Origin: Nocardioides cavernae
GTDB taxonomy: Bacteria > Actinomycetota > Actinomycetes > Propionibacteriales > Nocardioidaceae
Direction of reading: 5' to 3'
NCBI RefSeq assembly: GCF_016907475.1
Contig: NZ_JAFBCA010000001.1
Coordinates: 1,736,001 to 1,800,000 of the forward strand
Length of the DNA stretch: 64,000 nt
Position 1 is the first letter of the stretch. Each line of letters begins with the position of its first letter. Positions 43,818 through 52,063 of this stretch are shown here, in pieces. Under the pieces are notes generated by a model that was not told the DNA's origin, did not search any database, and saw only the letters and a list, made by a program, of their open reading frames with translations. The translations under genes and the position numbers were made by a program.

Positions 43818-44027
43818 TCACGCCGCGAGGCGGGGCAGGGCTGCCCCGGCCCGCGCCACGCGCATCGTGCCGCACCGGGGGCAGTGGTCACCCCGAACGA
43901 CGTCCATGTCCTGGCCGCACCAGCACAGGTCGCGCCGTGCATCGGCGGCCGGTCGGTCGGCCCTTCCCAAGATGCTTGTGATGGTCGTGGCTGTCGCGGC
44001 CCTCTCGCTCCGGGAGCTGCTCTCCAT
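43818..44027 (-). CDS. Small zinc-ribbon protein
   Basis: This 69-residue protein has a Ser/Arg-rich N-terminus, a short helix (TATTITSILGRA), and then CWCGQDMDVVRGDHCPRCG, a CxC...CxxC zinc ribbon. No family is recognised. ATG 44027 has GGTGAG upstream. It is preceded by a strong terminator hairpin, so it must have its own promoter. It lies 19 bases before the downstream MFS gene, with which it is probably co-transcribed. Zinc ribbons of this size often act in nucleic-acid or protein contacts; no function is assigned. A spurious frame cannot be fully excluded. Confidence 0.5.
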   Translation of the reverse strand: MESSSRSERAATATTITSILGRADRPAADARRDLCWCGQDMDVVRGDHCPRCGTMRVARAGAALPRLAA

Positions 44028-44077
44028 GGTTCTCACCGCCTGTGTCCTCGTGTCGTGGGTCGATTGGTGTGTCCACG

Positions 44078-44159
44078 GTGTCGCGGACCCGGCGCGCTCG
44101 AACCGGTCGAATGGCCGGGTTCTGCCGGTTCTCCCGAGCTCGGGCCGGGTCCGCGACAC
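44078..44159. terminator. 16-bp perfect inverted repeat after the second MFS gene
   Basis: GTGTCGCGGACCCGGC (44078-44093) and GCCGGGTCCGCGACAC (44144-44159) are perfect complements. Inside, AACCGG and CCGGTT extend the fold. It starts two bases after the MFS stop (44162) and likely terminates that operon. Confidence 0.65.
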
Positions 44160-44161
44160 GT

Positions 44162-45691
44162 TCAGTGGTGCATGTGGCCGATGGCGCCGGTGACGCGCTG
44201 TGCGGGCATCCGCCACAGGGCGTACGCAGCGACGACTGCCGCAATGACGGCGGCGCAGGTGAAGCCTCGGCGGAACGCGTCGGCGGCTCCCTCGACCGTG
44301 GCGAGTGACCCGGCGGTACTGGCCACCGCGGACAGGACGGCCACGCCCAGCGCGGCGCCCACCTCGTGCCCGGTCATCAGGAAGCCGGAGGCCACACCGG
44401 CGTGGGAGGAGGGGATGCCGGCCATGGACGTCACCGACACCGGCACGAAGACCATGCCGACGCCGACGCCCATGATGACCAGCCCGGGGAGCAGGTCGAC
44501 GGCGTACTCGGCACCGGCGCCGGCGACCGACAGCAGCACGGCCGCAGTTCCGGTCACCACGAGGCCGACAGCGGCGACGACGCGCGGTGCCACGTGGCCG
44601 AGCAGGTGACGGGCGGCGACAGTCCCGGCCGTGATGGCGAGCGCGAAGGGCAGGAACGCGACGCCGGTCTGCAGGGCGGTGTAGCCAAGGACGGTCTGCA
44701 CGAAGATCGAGATCAGGAACACGGCGCCGACGAGGAGCCCGGTGATGCCGAGCATCACGGCGGTGCCGGACACGAGGGCCTTGAGCTTCCACACGTGCGG
44801 TGGGAACAGCGGCTTGGCGGCGCTTCGCTCGACGGTGAGGAACGCCACCAGCAGGACGGCTGAGACGGCCATCGCGACGACGGTGTGGGCCGACCACCAG
44901 CCGTGCGTGGCGGTCGCACCGAGCGCGTACGTCAGCGCCACGAGCCCGCCGATGACCGCGGTGGCTCCGGGGAGGTCGAGATCGGCGAGACGGGGACGTG
45001 CGACGGGCTCCTTGGCGATGGTGCGGGTGCCGACGAGCAGGGCGACGACGCCGACGGGGCCGTTGATCCAGAAGATGAACTGCCAGCTCGTCCAGGTCGT
45101 CACGGCCCCGCCGAGCAGGACGCCTGCCGCGACACCGAGGCTGCCGACGACGCCCCACAGGGCGAGCGCGGTCCTGCGCTGCGCGCCGGCGTACGTGGTC
45201 GTGATCAGGGAGAGCGCGGACGGGGTGAGGAGCGCGGCGCTGAGGCCTTGGACGGCTCGCGCGGCGATGAGCTCCTGGGTCGAGCCGGCGAATCCGCTGA
45301 CGATGGACGCGGCCGTGAAGAGAGTGAGTCCGGTGAGGAACACGCCGCGGCGGGACAGCAGGTCCGAGAGTCGGCCTCCGAGGAGCAGACCGCCGCCGGA
45401 CATCATCACGTAGGCCGTGACGAGCCACTGCAGGTTGCCTCCGTCGATGTCGAGGGAGCGCCCGATGGTGGGGAGAGCGGTGTTGACCACCGAGATGTCG
45501 AGAACGACGAGGATCTGGGCGGCGAGCGCGACGGCGAGGACCGTCCACGGGCGGCGCGGACCGTCCTCCTCCTCGGGACCTGGCGCGGGGTGCGGCGATC
45601 CGTGCGGTGAGCCATGGTGCGGGGCGTGGTGTGCGGCGTGGTGTGCGGCGTGGGTTGCGGCGTGGGTTGCGCCGTGGTGTGTGTCGGACAT
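44162..45691 (-). CDS. DHA2-type MFS transporter with a histidine-rich N-terminus
   Basis: The 509-residue transporter has about fourteen helices (VALAAQILVVLDISVVNTALP; GGRLSDLLSRRGVFLTG; late GHEVGAALGVAVLSA). Its first 35 residues are unusually rich in histidine (repeated AAHH, THAA and GSPH units, ending PGPEEEDGPRRP), a region that could bind metal ions or tune pH. AGGAG precedes the ATG. It lies downstream of the membrane hydrolase gene with a 92-base gap and probably shares its transcript. The substrate is unknown; the tail hints at metals but most DHA2 pumps export drugs. Confidence 0.9.
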   Translation of the reverse strand: MSDTHHGATHAATHAAHHAAHHAPHHGSPHGSPHPAPGPEEEDGPRRPWTVLAVALAAQILVVLDISVVNTALPTIGRSLDIDGGNLQWLVTAYVMMSGGGLLLGGRLSDLLSRRGVFLTGLTLFTAASIVSGFAGSTQELIAARAVQGLSAALLTPSALSLITTTYAGAQRRTALALWGVVGSLGVAAGVLLGGAVTTWTSWQFIFWINGPVGVVALLVGTRTIAKEPVARPRLADLDLPGATAVIGGLVALTYALGATATHGWWSAHTVVAMAVSAVLLVAFLTVERSAAKPLFPPHVWKLKALVSGTAVMLGITGLLVGAVFLISIFVQTVLGYTALQTGVAFLPFALAITAGTVAARHLLGHVAPRVVAAVGLVVTGTAAVLLSVAGAGAEYAVDLLPGLVIMGVGVGMVFVPVSVTSMAGIPSSHAGVASGFLMTGHEVGAALGVAVLSAVASTAGSLATVEGAADAFRRGFTCAAVIAAVVAAYALWRMPAQRVTGAIGHMHH

Positions 45692-45783
45692 GCGTTGCTC
45701 CTGCGTGGGTGAGTGGTGGTGGTGGGCGGCCTGAGCAGGCTCGGATGGCCTGGGCGAGCTGGGCGATGGGTCCCTGCGTCGGG

Positions 45784-47112
45784 TCAGGGCGTCGCGAGCG
45801 GGGTGTGGGTGCGGATGGCCTGAAGGACGGAGGTGATGGCCTGGACGGAGGCGGCCGCGCCGGCGGGGTCCTCGACCATCCCCTGATGGCTGGCGTTGAC
45901 GTATCGGTGGATGACATCGCTGGACAAGGCCGCGAGCCGGATCTGCGCTGCTGTCCAGCCGCCGGTGTTGTGTGCCGTCTCGGTGCTGGTCAACACGGCG
46001 AGGGGACGGTCGCCGAGGGTGGTGAGCTGCTGGGCAGCCTCGAACACCTCGGGCAGCACCGACACCTCGTCGCGGCTGTTCCGGCCGGCTCGCGGGGACG
46101 CGTTCATGTCGTCGACGGGGCGTGCTTCGTCAGCGGGCAGGTGGGACCCGGCGAGCAAGGAGCCGAGACCCAGCCGGGCCAGGGTGGGCAGGACGCCGTA
46201 GGCGCGACGCAACATGGCGTAGTCGCGGGGGTAGCTGGGGATGGCGGTGAACTGGTGCGGGCTGGTGCCGTCGAGCAGCACCATCCCGGCCACGTCGTCG
46301 GCGTACTGGTCGGCGTAGGTCATGGCGTACGGGCCGCCGATCGAGTGCCCGACGACGACGTAGGGACCGGTCTCACCGGCGGCGTCGAGCAGGGCGTGGA
46401 CGTCCTCGGCCGCTGCGACTCCGTCCTGCGGTTCGCGGAGGTCGTCGCTCCAGCCCTGGCCGGCGCGGTCGTAGGCGCAGACGCGCGTCGTGAGGGCTGC
46501 ACCGTCGACGATCCGGGCCCACGAGCGGGAGAACTCCCCGAGACCGTTGAAGAGCACGACCGTGGGACTGCCCTGGCCGCGGCAGTCGAGGTGGAGGTCG
46601 TGACCGTGCACCGACCACGTCGTGCCCGGGACAGGGTTGGCGTCGACGAACGGTTCGGTGCTGACCTGCCGCGCACCGGCACCCACGGCGGCGGCGGCGA
46701 ACGCCAGCAGCGTCGCGGTCACGAGCCAGCGGCCGGCGCCGGCCACGTGGCGGCGCATCCGGACGTACGTCCATCCGGCGAGCGCGAGCGCGAGTGGCGG
46801 CCAGATCCAGGTGAGCACGCCGAGGGTCTGGTCTGACGGCGCGGTGGCGATGAGAGCGAGGCCCGTGGACGCCATGGCGACGGCCGGAACGGCAGCCCAC
46901 CGCTGCGGCCGGGGCGTCCTGCGCGACAGCGCGTGCAGCGCTGCCCACCCGACGCCGAACCCGAGCAGGGCCGCGCCGGTGGTGACACCTTCGGTGGCGC
47001 CCGGGAAGACCAGCATCGTCAGGACAGCGGTCGCAGCCATTCCGATGGCCAGGGCGACGACGACGACTGCGGTCGTGGAGCGTGCGTTCGGCGACGTGTC
47101 GGGGGTGCTCAT
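45784..47112 (-). CDS. Alpha/beta hydrolase with an N-terminal four-helix membrane domain
   Basis: The 442-residue protein has an N-terminal membrane domain of about four helices (about residues 15-155: VVVALAIGMAATAVLTMLVF, AALLGFGVGWAALHAL, ...). The hydrolase domain follows, with GTTWSVHGHDLHLDCRG, VVLFNGLGEFSRSW, the nucleophile elbow GHSIGGPYAMTYA and a final HQGMVEDP. The catalytic triad appears complete. ATG 47112 is chosen because it follows GAGCGAG at a suitable distance and gives the short basic head before helix 1. An 8-bp inverted repeat lies just upstream. Downstream MFS suggests joint export or detoxification. Substrate is unknown. Confidence 0.85.
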   Translation of the reverse strand: MSTPDTSPNARSTTAVVVVALAIGMAATAVLTMLVFPGATEGVTTGAALLGFGVGWAALHALSRRTPRPQRWAAVPAVAMASTGLALIATAPSDQTLGVLTWIWPPLALALAGWTYVRMRRHVAGAGRWLVTATLLAFAAAAVGAGARQVSTEPFVDANPVPGTTWSVHGHDLHLDCRGQGSPTVVLFNGLGEFSRSWARIVDGAALTTRVCAYDRAGQGWSDDLREPQDGVAAAEDVHALLDAAGETGPYVVVGHSIGGPYAMTYADQYADDVAGMVLLDGTSPHQFTAIPSYPRDYAMLRRAYGVLPTLARLGLGSLLAGSHLPADEARPVDDMNASPRAGRNSRDEVSVLPEVFEAAQQLTTLGDRPLAVLTSTETAHNTGGWTAAQIRLAALSSDVIHRYVNASHQGMVEDPAGAAASVQAITSVLQAIRTHTPLATP

Positions 47113-47122
47113 CAGCTTCTCG

Positions 47123-47153
47123 CTCTCAGCGGGGGACGGGGTACTGCTGAGAG
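47123..47153. promoter_or_regulatory. Inverted repeat upstream of the membrane hydrolase
   Basis: CTCTCAGC (47123-47130) and GCTGAGAG (47146-47153) are perfect complements separated by 15 bases, ending 11 bases before the start. They may be an operator or a leader hairpin. Confidence 0.4.
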
Positions 47154-47177
47154 TGGTCGGGAGGCGGCACTCATCGC

Positions 47178-47195
47178 CCCGGCCAGATGGCCGGG
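47178..47195. terminator. Terminator of the LAL regulator gene
   Basis: CCCGGCC and GGCCGGG form a perfect seven-base stem with an AGAT loop, 28 bases past the regulator's stop. Confidence 0.5.
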
Positions 47196-47223
47196 ATGCC
47201 CTCACTGCGCGCGGAGAGCGGGG

Positions 47224-49953
47224 TCAGCTGAGGTCGAGCTGAGCCAGTTCGCCTCGGGAGGTGACACCTGCCTTGGTGAAGACGTTGCGCAGGTGGAAGG
47301 CGACGGTCCGGGGGGAGATCCAGCACTGCGCCGCGACGTCCTTGTTGGACATCCCGGAGCTGACGAGCTGGGCGATCTTGCGCTCCGTCGGCGTGAGCTG
47401 CAGCTGCGTGGACGGGTCGCGCTTGCGGGCGGTCTCGCCGGAGGCGCGGAGCTCCTGCTCGGCACGCGACGACCACGCGCTGGCGCGCACGTCAGCGAAG
47501 GTGTCGAGCGCGTGCCGCAGATGCTGCCGCGCATCGACGCGGCGCTGTTGGCGGCGGAGCCACTCCCCGTAGGTCAGCTCGATGCGCGCCACGTCGAGGG
47601 GACGTTCGCTTCTCACGCCTTCGGCGAGCGCAAGGCGGAAGCTTTCCTCGACGTCACCGTCCTCGGTCAGCGCGCGACCGAAGGCGACGACAGACCGCGC
47701 CCACGGGCGCGCAGCCTGGGCCGCGAACGCCTCGAGCTCTGCGGTCCACGCCCGTGCCTGCGCGGCGTCCCCGGCGCGGACTGCCGCTTCGAGCCGTTGG
47801 GTTGCGACCATCCGGGCGAGGAAGCCGAGCCGTATCCGGGTGAAGTGGTGGAGTGCGCCCGCGGTGTCTCCCTGTCCGGTGGCTCGCACGGCCGCAGCCC
47901 AGCGGGTCAGGTCGTGCACCGGGTCGGCGGTGATGCCGAGCGGGTGTGCCGCGACCAGGGTGTCCAGCCGGCCGGCGAGGTGGTCGTAGTCGTCGCTGCC
48001 CTGGTGGGCGGCCAGCAACGTCAGCCAGGCGACCGGCAGGGCTGTCATGGCGGGCTGGCCGATGCTCTCGCCGAGGGCGAGCGCCTCTTCGGCGCTGACG
48101 CGCACCGCGAGGTGGTCGCCGGTGGCGACGTGGACGAAGCAGAGGCGTTGCAGGCAGTAGATGACTGCGGTGACCGCTCCGCTCTCACGGGCCCGTGACA
48201 GGGCGTGCGAGTAGAACCGCCGCTGGCCTCGATCGTTCCCGACCTGCAGGGCGGCGTTTCCGAGGTTCCAGAGCACGTCCCGGTCGTCGACGTCCGCACC
48301 GAGGTCGAAGGCGAGGTCCAGCGCGTCGACGGCCGCGCCCCAGCGTCCCTCGGCGAACTCGGTCATCGACGTCAGCATCGCTCGCAAGCACCGTGTCCGC
48401 ACCGAGTCGTCGCCCGCGGTCGCGGCGAGCAGGTGCTCGGCTCTCAGCGGCGTGCCACTGTCGGCCCCGAAGGTGCGCATGACGGCCGCGAGGACCCCCA
48501 TCTGCAACGCCCGGGCGGGATCGACGTCGCACACGGCGTGCGCGGCTTCGACGAAGATCCGGTGCCCTTCGGGCGCGGAGCCGATGTTGACCTCGATGTG
48601 CCCGCGCAGGCTCGCGATGTCGCACAGCACGACCGGGTCGTCCGTCACCTGCCGTGCGGTGGTGAGCAGTGTGCGGGCCCGTTCCGCCTGACCGCACGCC
48701 CAGGCGCTTCGAGCGGCCGCAACCGTCAGCGGTGCCCGGCGGGCCGGGTCGGTCGACAGACCTGCGGCGCGCTCGTACGCCGCCAGCGCGGCGACGTATC
48801 CGCCGCGTCTCTGGGACCGCGCACCGACGTCGGCCAGGGCGTTGACGAGGTCGTCGTGGTCGTCGTCGTGGTCGTCGTTCACGGCAAAGGCGCGGTGCCA
48901 GACGGCACGGTCGGCCTCCCCGGAGCTGCTCAGTGAGTCGGCCAGGGCACGGTGGGCCCGGCGCCGGTCGTCGTCGGCTGCGGTCTGGTAGATGGCCGAG
49001 CGGACGAGGGGGTGCCGCACCGCGACCGTGTGGTCGGTCTGCACGAGCAGTCCGGAGTCCACGGCGGCGCGTAGCGCGTGGTCGTCGAGGCCGAGCCGGT
49101 GGGCGGCGTCCCGGACGACGTCGACCTGGCCCGAGTCGTCGGCAGCTGCCAGGAGGACGAGCTGCTGGACAGGGTCGGGGAGCCGGCGGCTCCGGTCGAG
49201 GAACGCCTGCTCGACTCGGTCCGTGAGGTGCAGCTTGGCGGGCAGCGACGCCGCGCCGGCGAGCTGAGCCGTGTCGAGCTCGCGCGGGAGCTCGAGGAGC
49301 GCCAGCGGGTTGCCGCGGCTCTCCTGCACCAGGCGCGTGACAACGCCCTCTGCCGCCGACTCGCCGAGCTGTCCGGCGAGAAGGGCCCGGCTCGCGTCAT
49401 CGTCGAGCCCACCCAGCGTGACCTCGCGAACCCCTGGTGCGTCGAACCGGGCGGCAGCGTCCTCCCGGGCCGCAAACGCCATCGCCACCCGGTCCGCGCC
49501 CAGGCGTCGTGCACAGAACAGCAGGGCGCCGGCCGAGGCCGGGTCGAGCCAGTGGGCGTCGTCGACGACGCACAACACGGGCCCCTCCTCGCCGGCTGAC
49601 GTGAGCAGCGACAGCGTCGCCACGCCGACCAGGAACGGCTCCACCGACGGGCCGTCCTCCTCCCCGAACGCCACCCGGAGCGCCCGCGCCTGCGGCGGGG
49701 GAAGCTGGTCGCGCAACCTCGTGAGGGGAAGCAGAAGTCGATGCAAGGCCGCGAAGGGCAGCGGCGCTTCGACCTCCAGCCCTTGGGTGCGGAGAAGGGT
49801 GACGTCCGCAGCCTCGGCGGCGACGACGTCGAGGAGCGCGGACTTCCCGACCCCTGGGTCGCCGCGGACCACCAGGGTTCCGGCCGTGCCGTTGCGTGCG
49901 TCGTCGACGAGCGCTCCCAGGAGTGCCCGCTCGGGCTCCCGGCCGACCAGCAC
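47224..49953 (-). CDS. LuxR-family large ATP-binding regulator (LAL/MalT-like)
   Basis: The transcription factor has about 909 residues. The N-terminal STAND-type ATPase shows Walker A GDPGVGKSALL and Walker B VLCVVDDAHWLD. A TPR-like helical middle (about 330-820) contains the acidic-histidine stretch NDDHDDDHDD. A C-terminal LuxR helix-turn-helix reads LTPTERKIAQLVSSGMSNKDVA then ISPRTVAFHLRNVF. The start is uncertain: GTG 49953 puts LVGRE at the N-terminus as in relatives, while in-frame TTGs reach 50094. It is divergent from the DJ-1/oxidoreductase pair and upstream of the hydrolase-MFS genes, so either could be its target. Confidence 0.88.
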   Translation of the reverse strand: MLVGREPERALLGALVDDARNGTAGTLVVRGDPGVGKSALLDVVAAEAADVTLLRTQGLEVEAPLPFAALHRLLLPLTRLRDQLPPPQARALRVAFGEEDGPSVEPFLVGVATLSLLTSAGEEGPVLCVVDDAHWLDPASAGALLFCARRLGADRVAMAFAAREDAAARFDAPGVREVTLGGLDDDASRALLAGQLGESAAEGVVTRLVQESRGNPLALLELPRELDTAQLAGAASLPAKLHLTDRVEQAFLDRSRRLPDPVQQLVLLAAADDSGQVDVVRDAAHRLGLDDHALRAAVDSGLLVQTDHTVAVRHPLVRSAIYQTAADDDRRRAHRALADSLSSSGEADRAVWHRAFAVNDDHDDDHDDLVNALADVGARSQRRGGYVAALAAYERAAGLSTDPARRAPLTVAAARSAWACGQAERARTLLTTARQVTDDPVVLCDIASLRGHIEVNIGSAPEGHRIFVEAAHAVCDVDPARALQMGVLAAVMRTFGADSGTPLRAEHLLAATAGDDSVRTRCLRAMLTSMTEFAEGRWGAAVDALDLAFDLGADVDDRDVLWNLGNAALQVGNDRGQRRFYSHALSRARESGAVTAVIYCLQRLCFVHVATGDHLAVRVSAEEALALGESIGQPAMTALPVAWLTLLAAHQGSDDYDHLAGRLDTLVAAHPLGITADPVHDLTRWAAAVRATGQGDTAGALHHFTRIRLGFLARMVATQRLEAAVRAGDAAQARAWTAELEAFAAQAARPWARSVVAFGRALTEDGDVEESFRLALAEGVRSERPLDVARIELTYGEWLRRQQRRVDARQHLRHALDTFADVRASAWSSRAEQELRASGETARKRDPSTQLQLTPTERKIAQLVSSGMSNKDVAAQCWISPRTVAFHLRNVFTKAGVTSRGELAQLDLS

Positions 49954-50109
49954 GGCACGAAGGTACAACCGCTCCGCCCCGTCCGCAGATGTGGACCGGA
50001 CCAATCCCGGCGGTTTTGCCGGGGCGATGTGGAGGCGGTCCAAGGACGCTCGTCGTAACGCTTCGGAGGCACTGGGCCCCGGAACGTCCCACAACCAGGA
50101 GACCTACTC

Positions 50110-50784
50110 ATGCACGAGTACCCCACCTCGAGCACTCCACCCACCACAGAGCCCAGCCCGCGGCCATCCAAGGGCAGCGACGCAGGCGCTGTGCGTCGCC
50201 GGCACATCGGTTTGCTGGTCTTCGACGGGGTCGAGGAGCTCGACGCCATCGGCCCGTGGGAGGTGCTGTCCAGCTGGACGCGCGAGCACCCCGAAGACGG
50301 CTGGGACGTCTTCTGCATGTCCGTCCACGGCGGGCCGGTCGTCGGCGCGAAGGCACTCGTGCCCGGAGCCCACCACTCGACGGAGACCGCCCCGCAGCTC
50401 GACGTGCTCATCCACCCCGGAGGCCCCGGCACCCGCCCGATGCTCGACGACCCCGAACACCTGGAATGGGTACGCAACGCCCGCCGCGACGTCCCCCTGC
50501 TGGCATCGGTGTGCACCGGCAGCCTCGTCTACGCCGCCGCGGGCCTCCTCACCGGCAGGCGAGCGACCACCCACTGGGCCTCTCTCAACCACCTCGCCGA
50601 GCTCGACCCCACCGTCATCACCGACGTCCGCTCCCGCTTCGTCGACGACGGCGACCTCATCACCAGCGCCGGCGTCAGCGCCGGCATCGACATGGCACTC
50701 CACCTCGTCGCCCGCCTCGCCGGCCCCGACCGCGCACGAGAGGTCAGACGCGACATCCAGTACGACCCCATGCCCCCGATCTGA
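50110..50784 (+). CDS. DJ-1/PfpI family protein (isonitrile hydratase-like)
   Basis: The 224-residue protein has a flexible Pro/Ser-rich N-terminal tail (about 30 residues) and then the DJ-1 fold: HIGLLVFDGVEELDAIGPWEV with the conserved Glu, and the nucleophile region SVCTGSLVYAAAGLLTGRRATTHW. This is closest to the isonitrile hydratase / GlxA-N-terminal group, but no HTH follows. An AGGAG site lies before ATG 50110. It is followed by a medium-chain oxidoreductase after 41 bases, probably one operon, and it is divergent from the LAL regulator. The reaction is inferred at most. Confidence 0.85.
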   Translation: MHEYPTSSTPPTTEPSPRPSKGSDAGAVRRRHIGLLVFDGVEELDAIGPWEVLSSWTREHPEDGWDVFCMSVHGGPVVGAKALVPGAHHSTETAPQLDVLIHPGGPGTRPMLDDPEHLEWVRNARRDVPLLASVCTGSLVYAAAGLLTGRRATTHWASLNHLAELDPTVITDVRSRFVDDGDLITSAGVSAGIDMALHLVARLAGPDRAREVRRDIQYDPMPPI

Positions 50785-50825
50785 ACCAGACCACGACACA
50801 CCTGCACGCAGACAAGGACGACGAC

Positions 50826-51839
50826 ATGAGAACCAAGCCCCCCACCGACACCCCCACCGTCCGGGCCAACGCGATGCGGGCGATCACCCAGTATCGCTAC
50901 GGCACCTCCGACGTCCTGCGTGCCGCCCACGTGCCGCGGCCGGTCGTCGGCGACGGCCAGGTCCTCGTCCGCGTCCGCGCCGCCGGACTCGACCGCGGCA
51001 CCGAACATCTCCTCACCGGCAAGCCGTACGCCGTGCGCCTCGCCGTGGGACTGCGCCGACCCAGGAACCCCGTGCCGGGCAGGGACGTGGCCGGCGTCGT
51101 CGCCGAAGTCGGCACCGGTGTGGGCGGCTTCGCCCCCGGCGACGAGGTCTACGGAGTCGCACCCGGCTCGTTCGCCGAGTACGCCGTGACGACTCCCGAC
51201 AAGCTCTCCCGCAAACCAGCCGACCTGTCCTTCGCCCAGGCCGCCGTCGTGCCCATCTCAGCCGGCACCGCCCTCCAGGCACTCACCGACACCGGTCGGC
51301 TCCAGGCCGGCCAGTCCGTCCTCGTCACAGGCGCCTCAGGCGGCGTCGGCAGCTACGCGGTCCAGATCGCCCGCGCGCTCGGAGCCGACGTCACCGGCGT
51401 GTGCAGCGCCGCCAAGGCCGACTACGTCCGCGCCATCGGCGCCCACCGTGTCCTGAGCTACGACCGCGACGACTGGACCGACGGCACCCGCCGCTGGGAC
51501 CTCGTCATCGACATCGCCGGCAACCCCACCGTGCGTCAGCTCCGGCGTGCCCTCACCCCGCGGGGCACCGCCGTGTTCGTCGGCGGCGAGAACGCCGGCG
51601 CCATCCTCGGAATGGCCCGCCAGATCCGCGGGGCCCTCCTGTCCCCGTTCATCGGGCAACGGCTGGTTCCACTTCTCGCCCGCGAGCACGCGGACCACTA
51701 CAAGCGGCTCGCCAGCCTCATCGAAGCGGGCCAGGTGGACCCAGCACTCGACCGCACCTACCCGCTCGAGCAGGCCGCAGACGCGATGAGGCAGCTCGAG
51801 CACGGTGCTATTCGCGGAAAGGTCGCCATCGTCGTCTGA
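50826..51839 (+). CDS. MDR-family NAD(P)-dependent alcohol dehydrogenase / quinone-reductase-like
   Basis: The 337-residue zinc-independent-looking medium-chain dehydrogenase begins MRTKPPTDTPTVRANAMRAITQYRYG. The GroES-like domain has RAAGLDRGTEHLLTG, PGRDVAGVVAEVGTGV and FAPGDEVYGV. The Rossmann domain has GTALQAL, then VLVTGASGGVGSYAVQIARALGADVTGVCS. The cysteine/histidine zinc ligands of true alcohol dehydrogenases are absent, so it resembles quinone oxidoreductases. ATG 50826 has AAGGA upstream. The frame continues upstream but is not real there. It pairs with the DJ-1-like gene; both may help handle electrophiles. Confidence 0.87.
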   Translation: MRTKPPTDTPTVRANAMRAITQYRYGTSDVLRAAHVPRPVVGDGQVLVRVRAAGLDRGTEHLLTGKPYAVRLAVGLRRPRNPVPGRDVAGVVAEVGTGVGGFAPGDEVYGVAPGSFAEYAVTTPDKLSRKPADLSFAQAAVVPISAGTALQALTDTGRLQAGQSVLVTGASGGVGSYAVQIARALGADVTGVCSAAKADYVRAIGAHRVLSYDRDDWTDGTRRWDLVIDIAGNPTVRQLRRALTPRGTAVFVGGENAGAILGMARQIRGALLSPFIGQRLVPLLAREHADHYKRLASLIEAGQVDPALDRTYPLEQAADAMRQLEHGAIRGKVAIVV

Positions 51840-52063
51840 GAAACCCGCTCGACATCGCCTTGATCTGCACGCGCCGTGGGCGTGACGGGAGGGACTAGGC
51901 CCGGCCTCCGTCGACCCGCTTGCTGTGGTCGTCCCGCCACACGACGATGGCCGCCACCACGGTTGCCGACGAGACCACCACGCAGAAGCGATCTGCAGGG
52001 CTTCTTGAATTGCGCCCATCGCGTCAGTTTACCTGCGCCCTCACGACCCGGCAGGCGTGCAAG

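Noticed and set aside
48850..48880. Triplet-rich GTCGTCGTGG runs in the LAL regulator that might suggest slippage-based phase variation
   Set aside because: The unit is in frame with the gene, so copy changes would alter only an acidic-histidine linker and not switch the gene off.
51840..52063. A short hydrophobic frame (minus strand) between the MDR gene and the phytase-like gene
   Set aside because: It lacks a usable start codon and ribosome site. Nothing in the gap can be supported as a gene.
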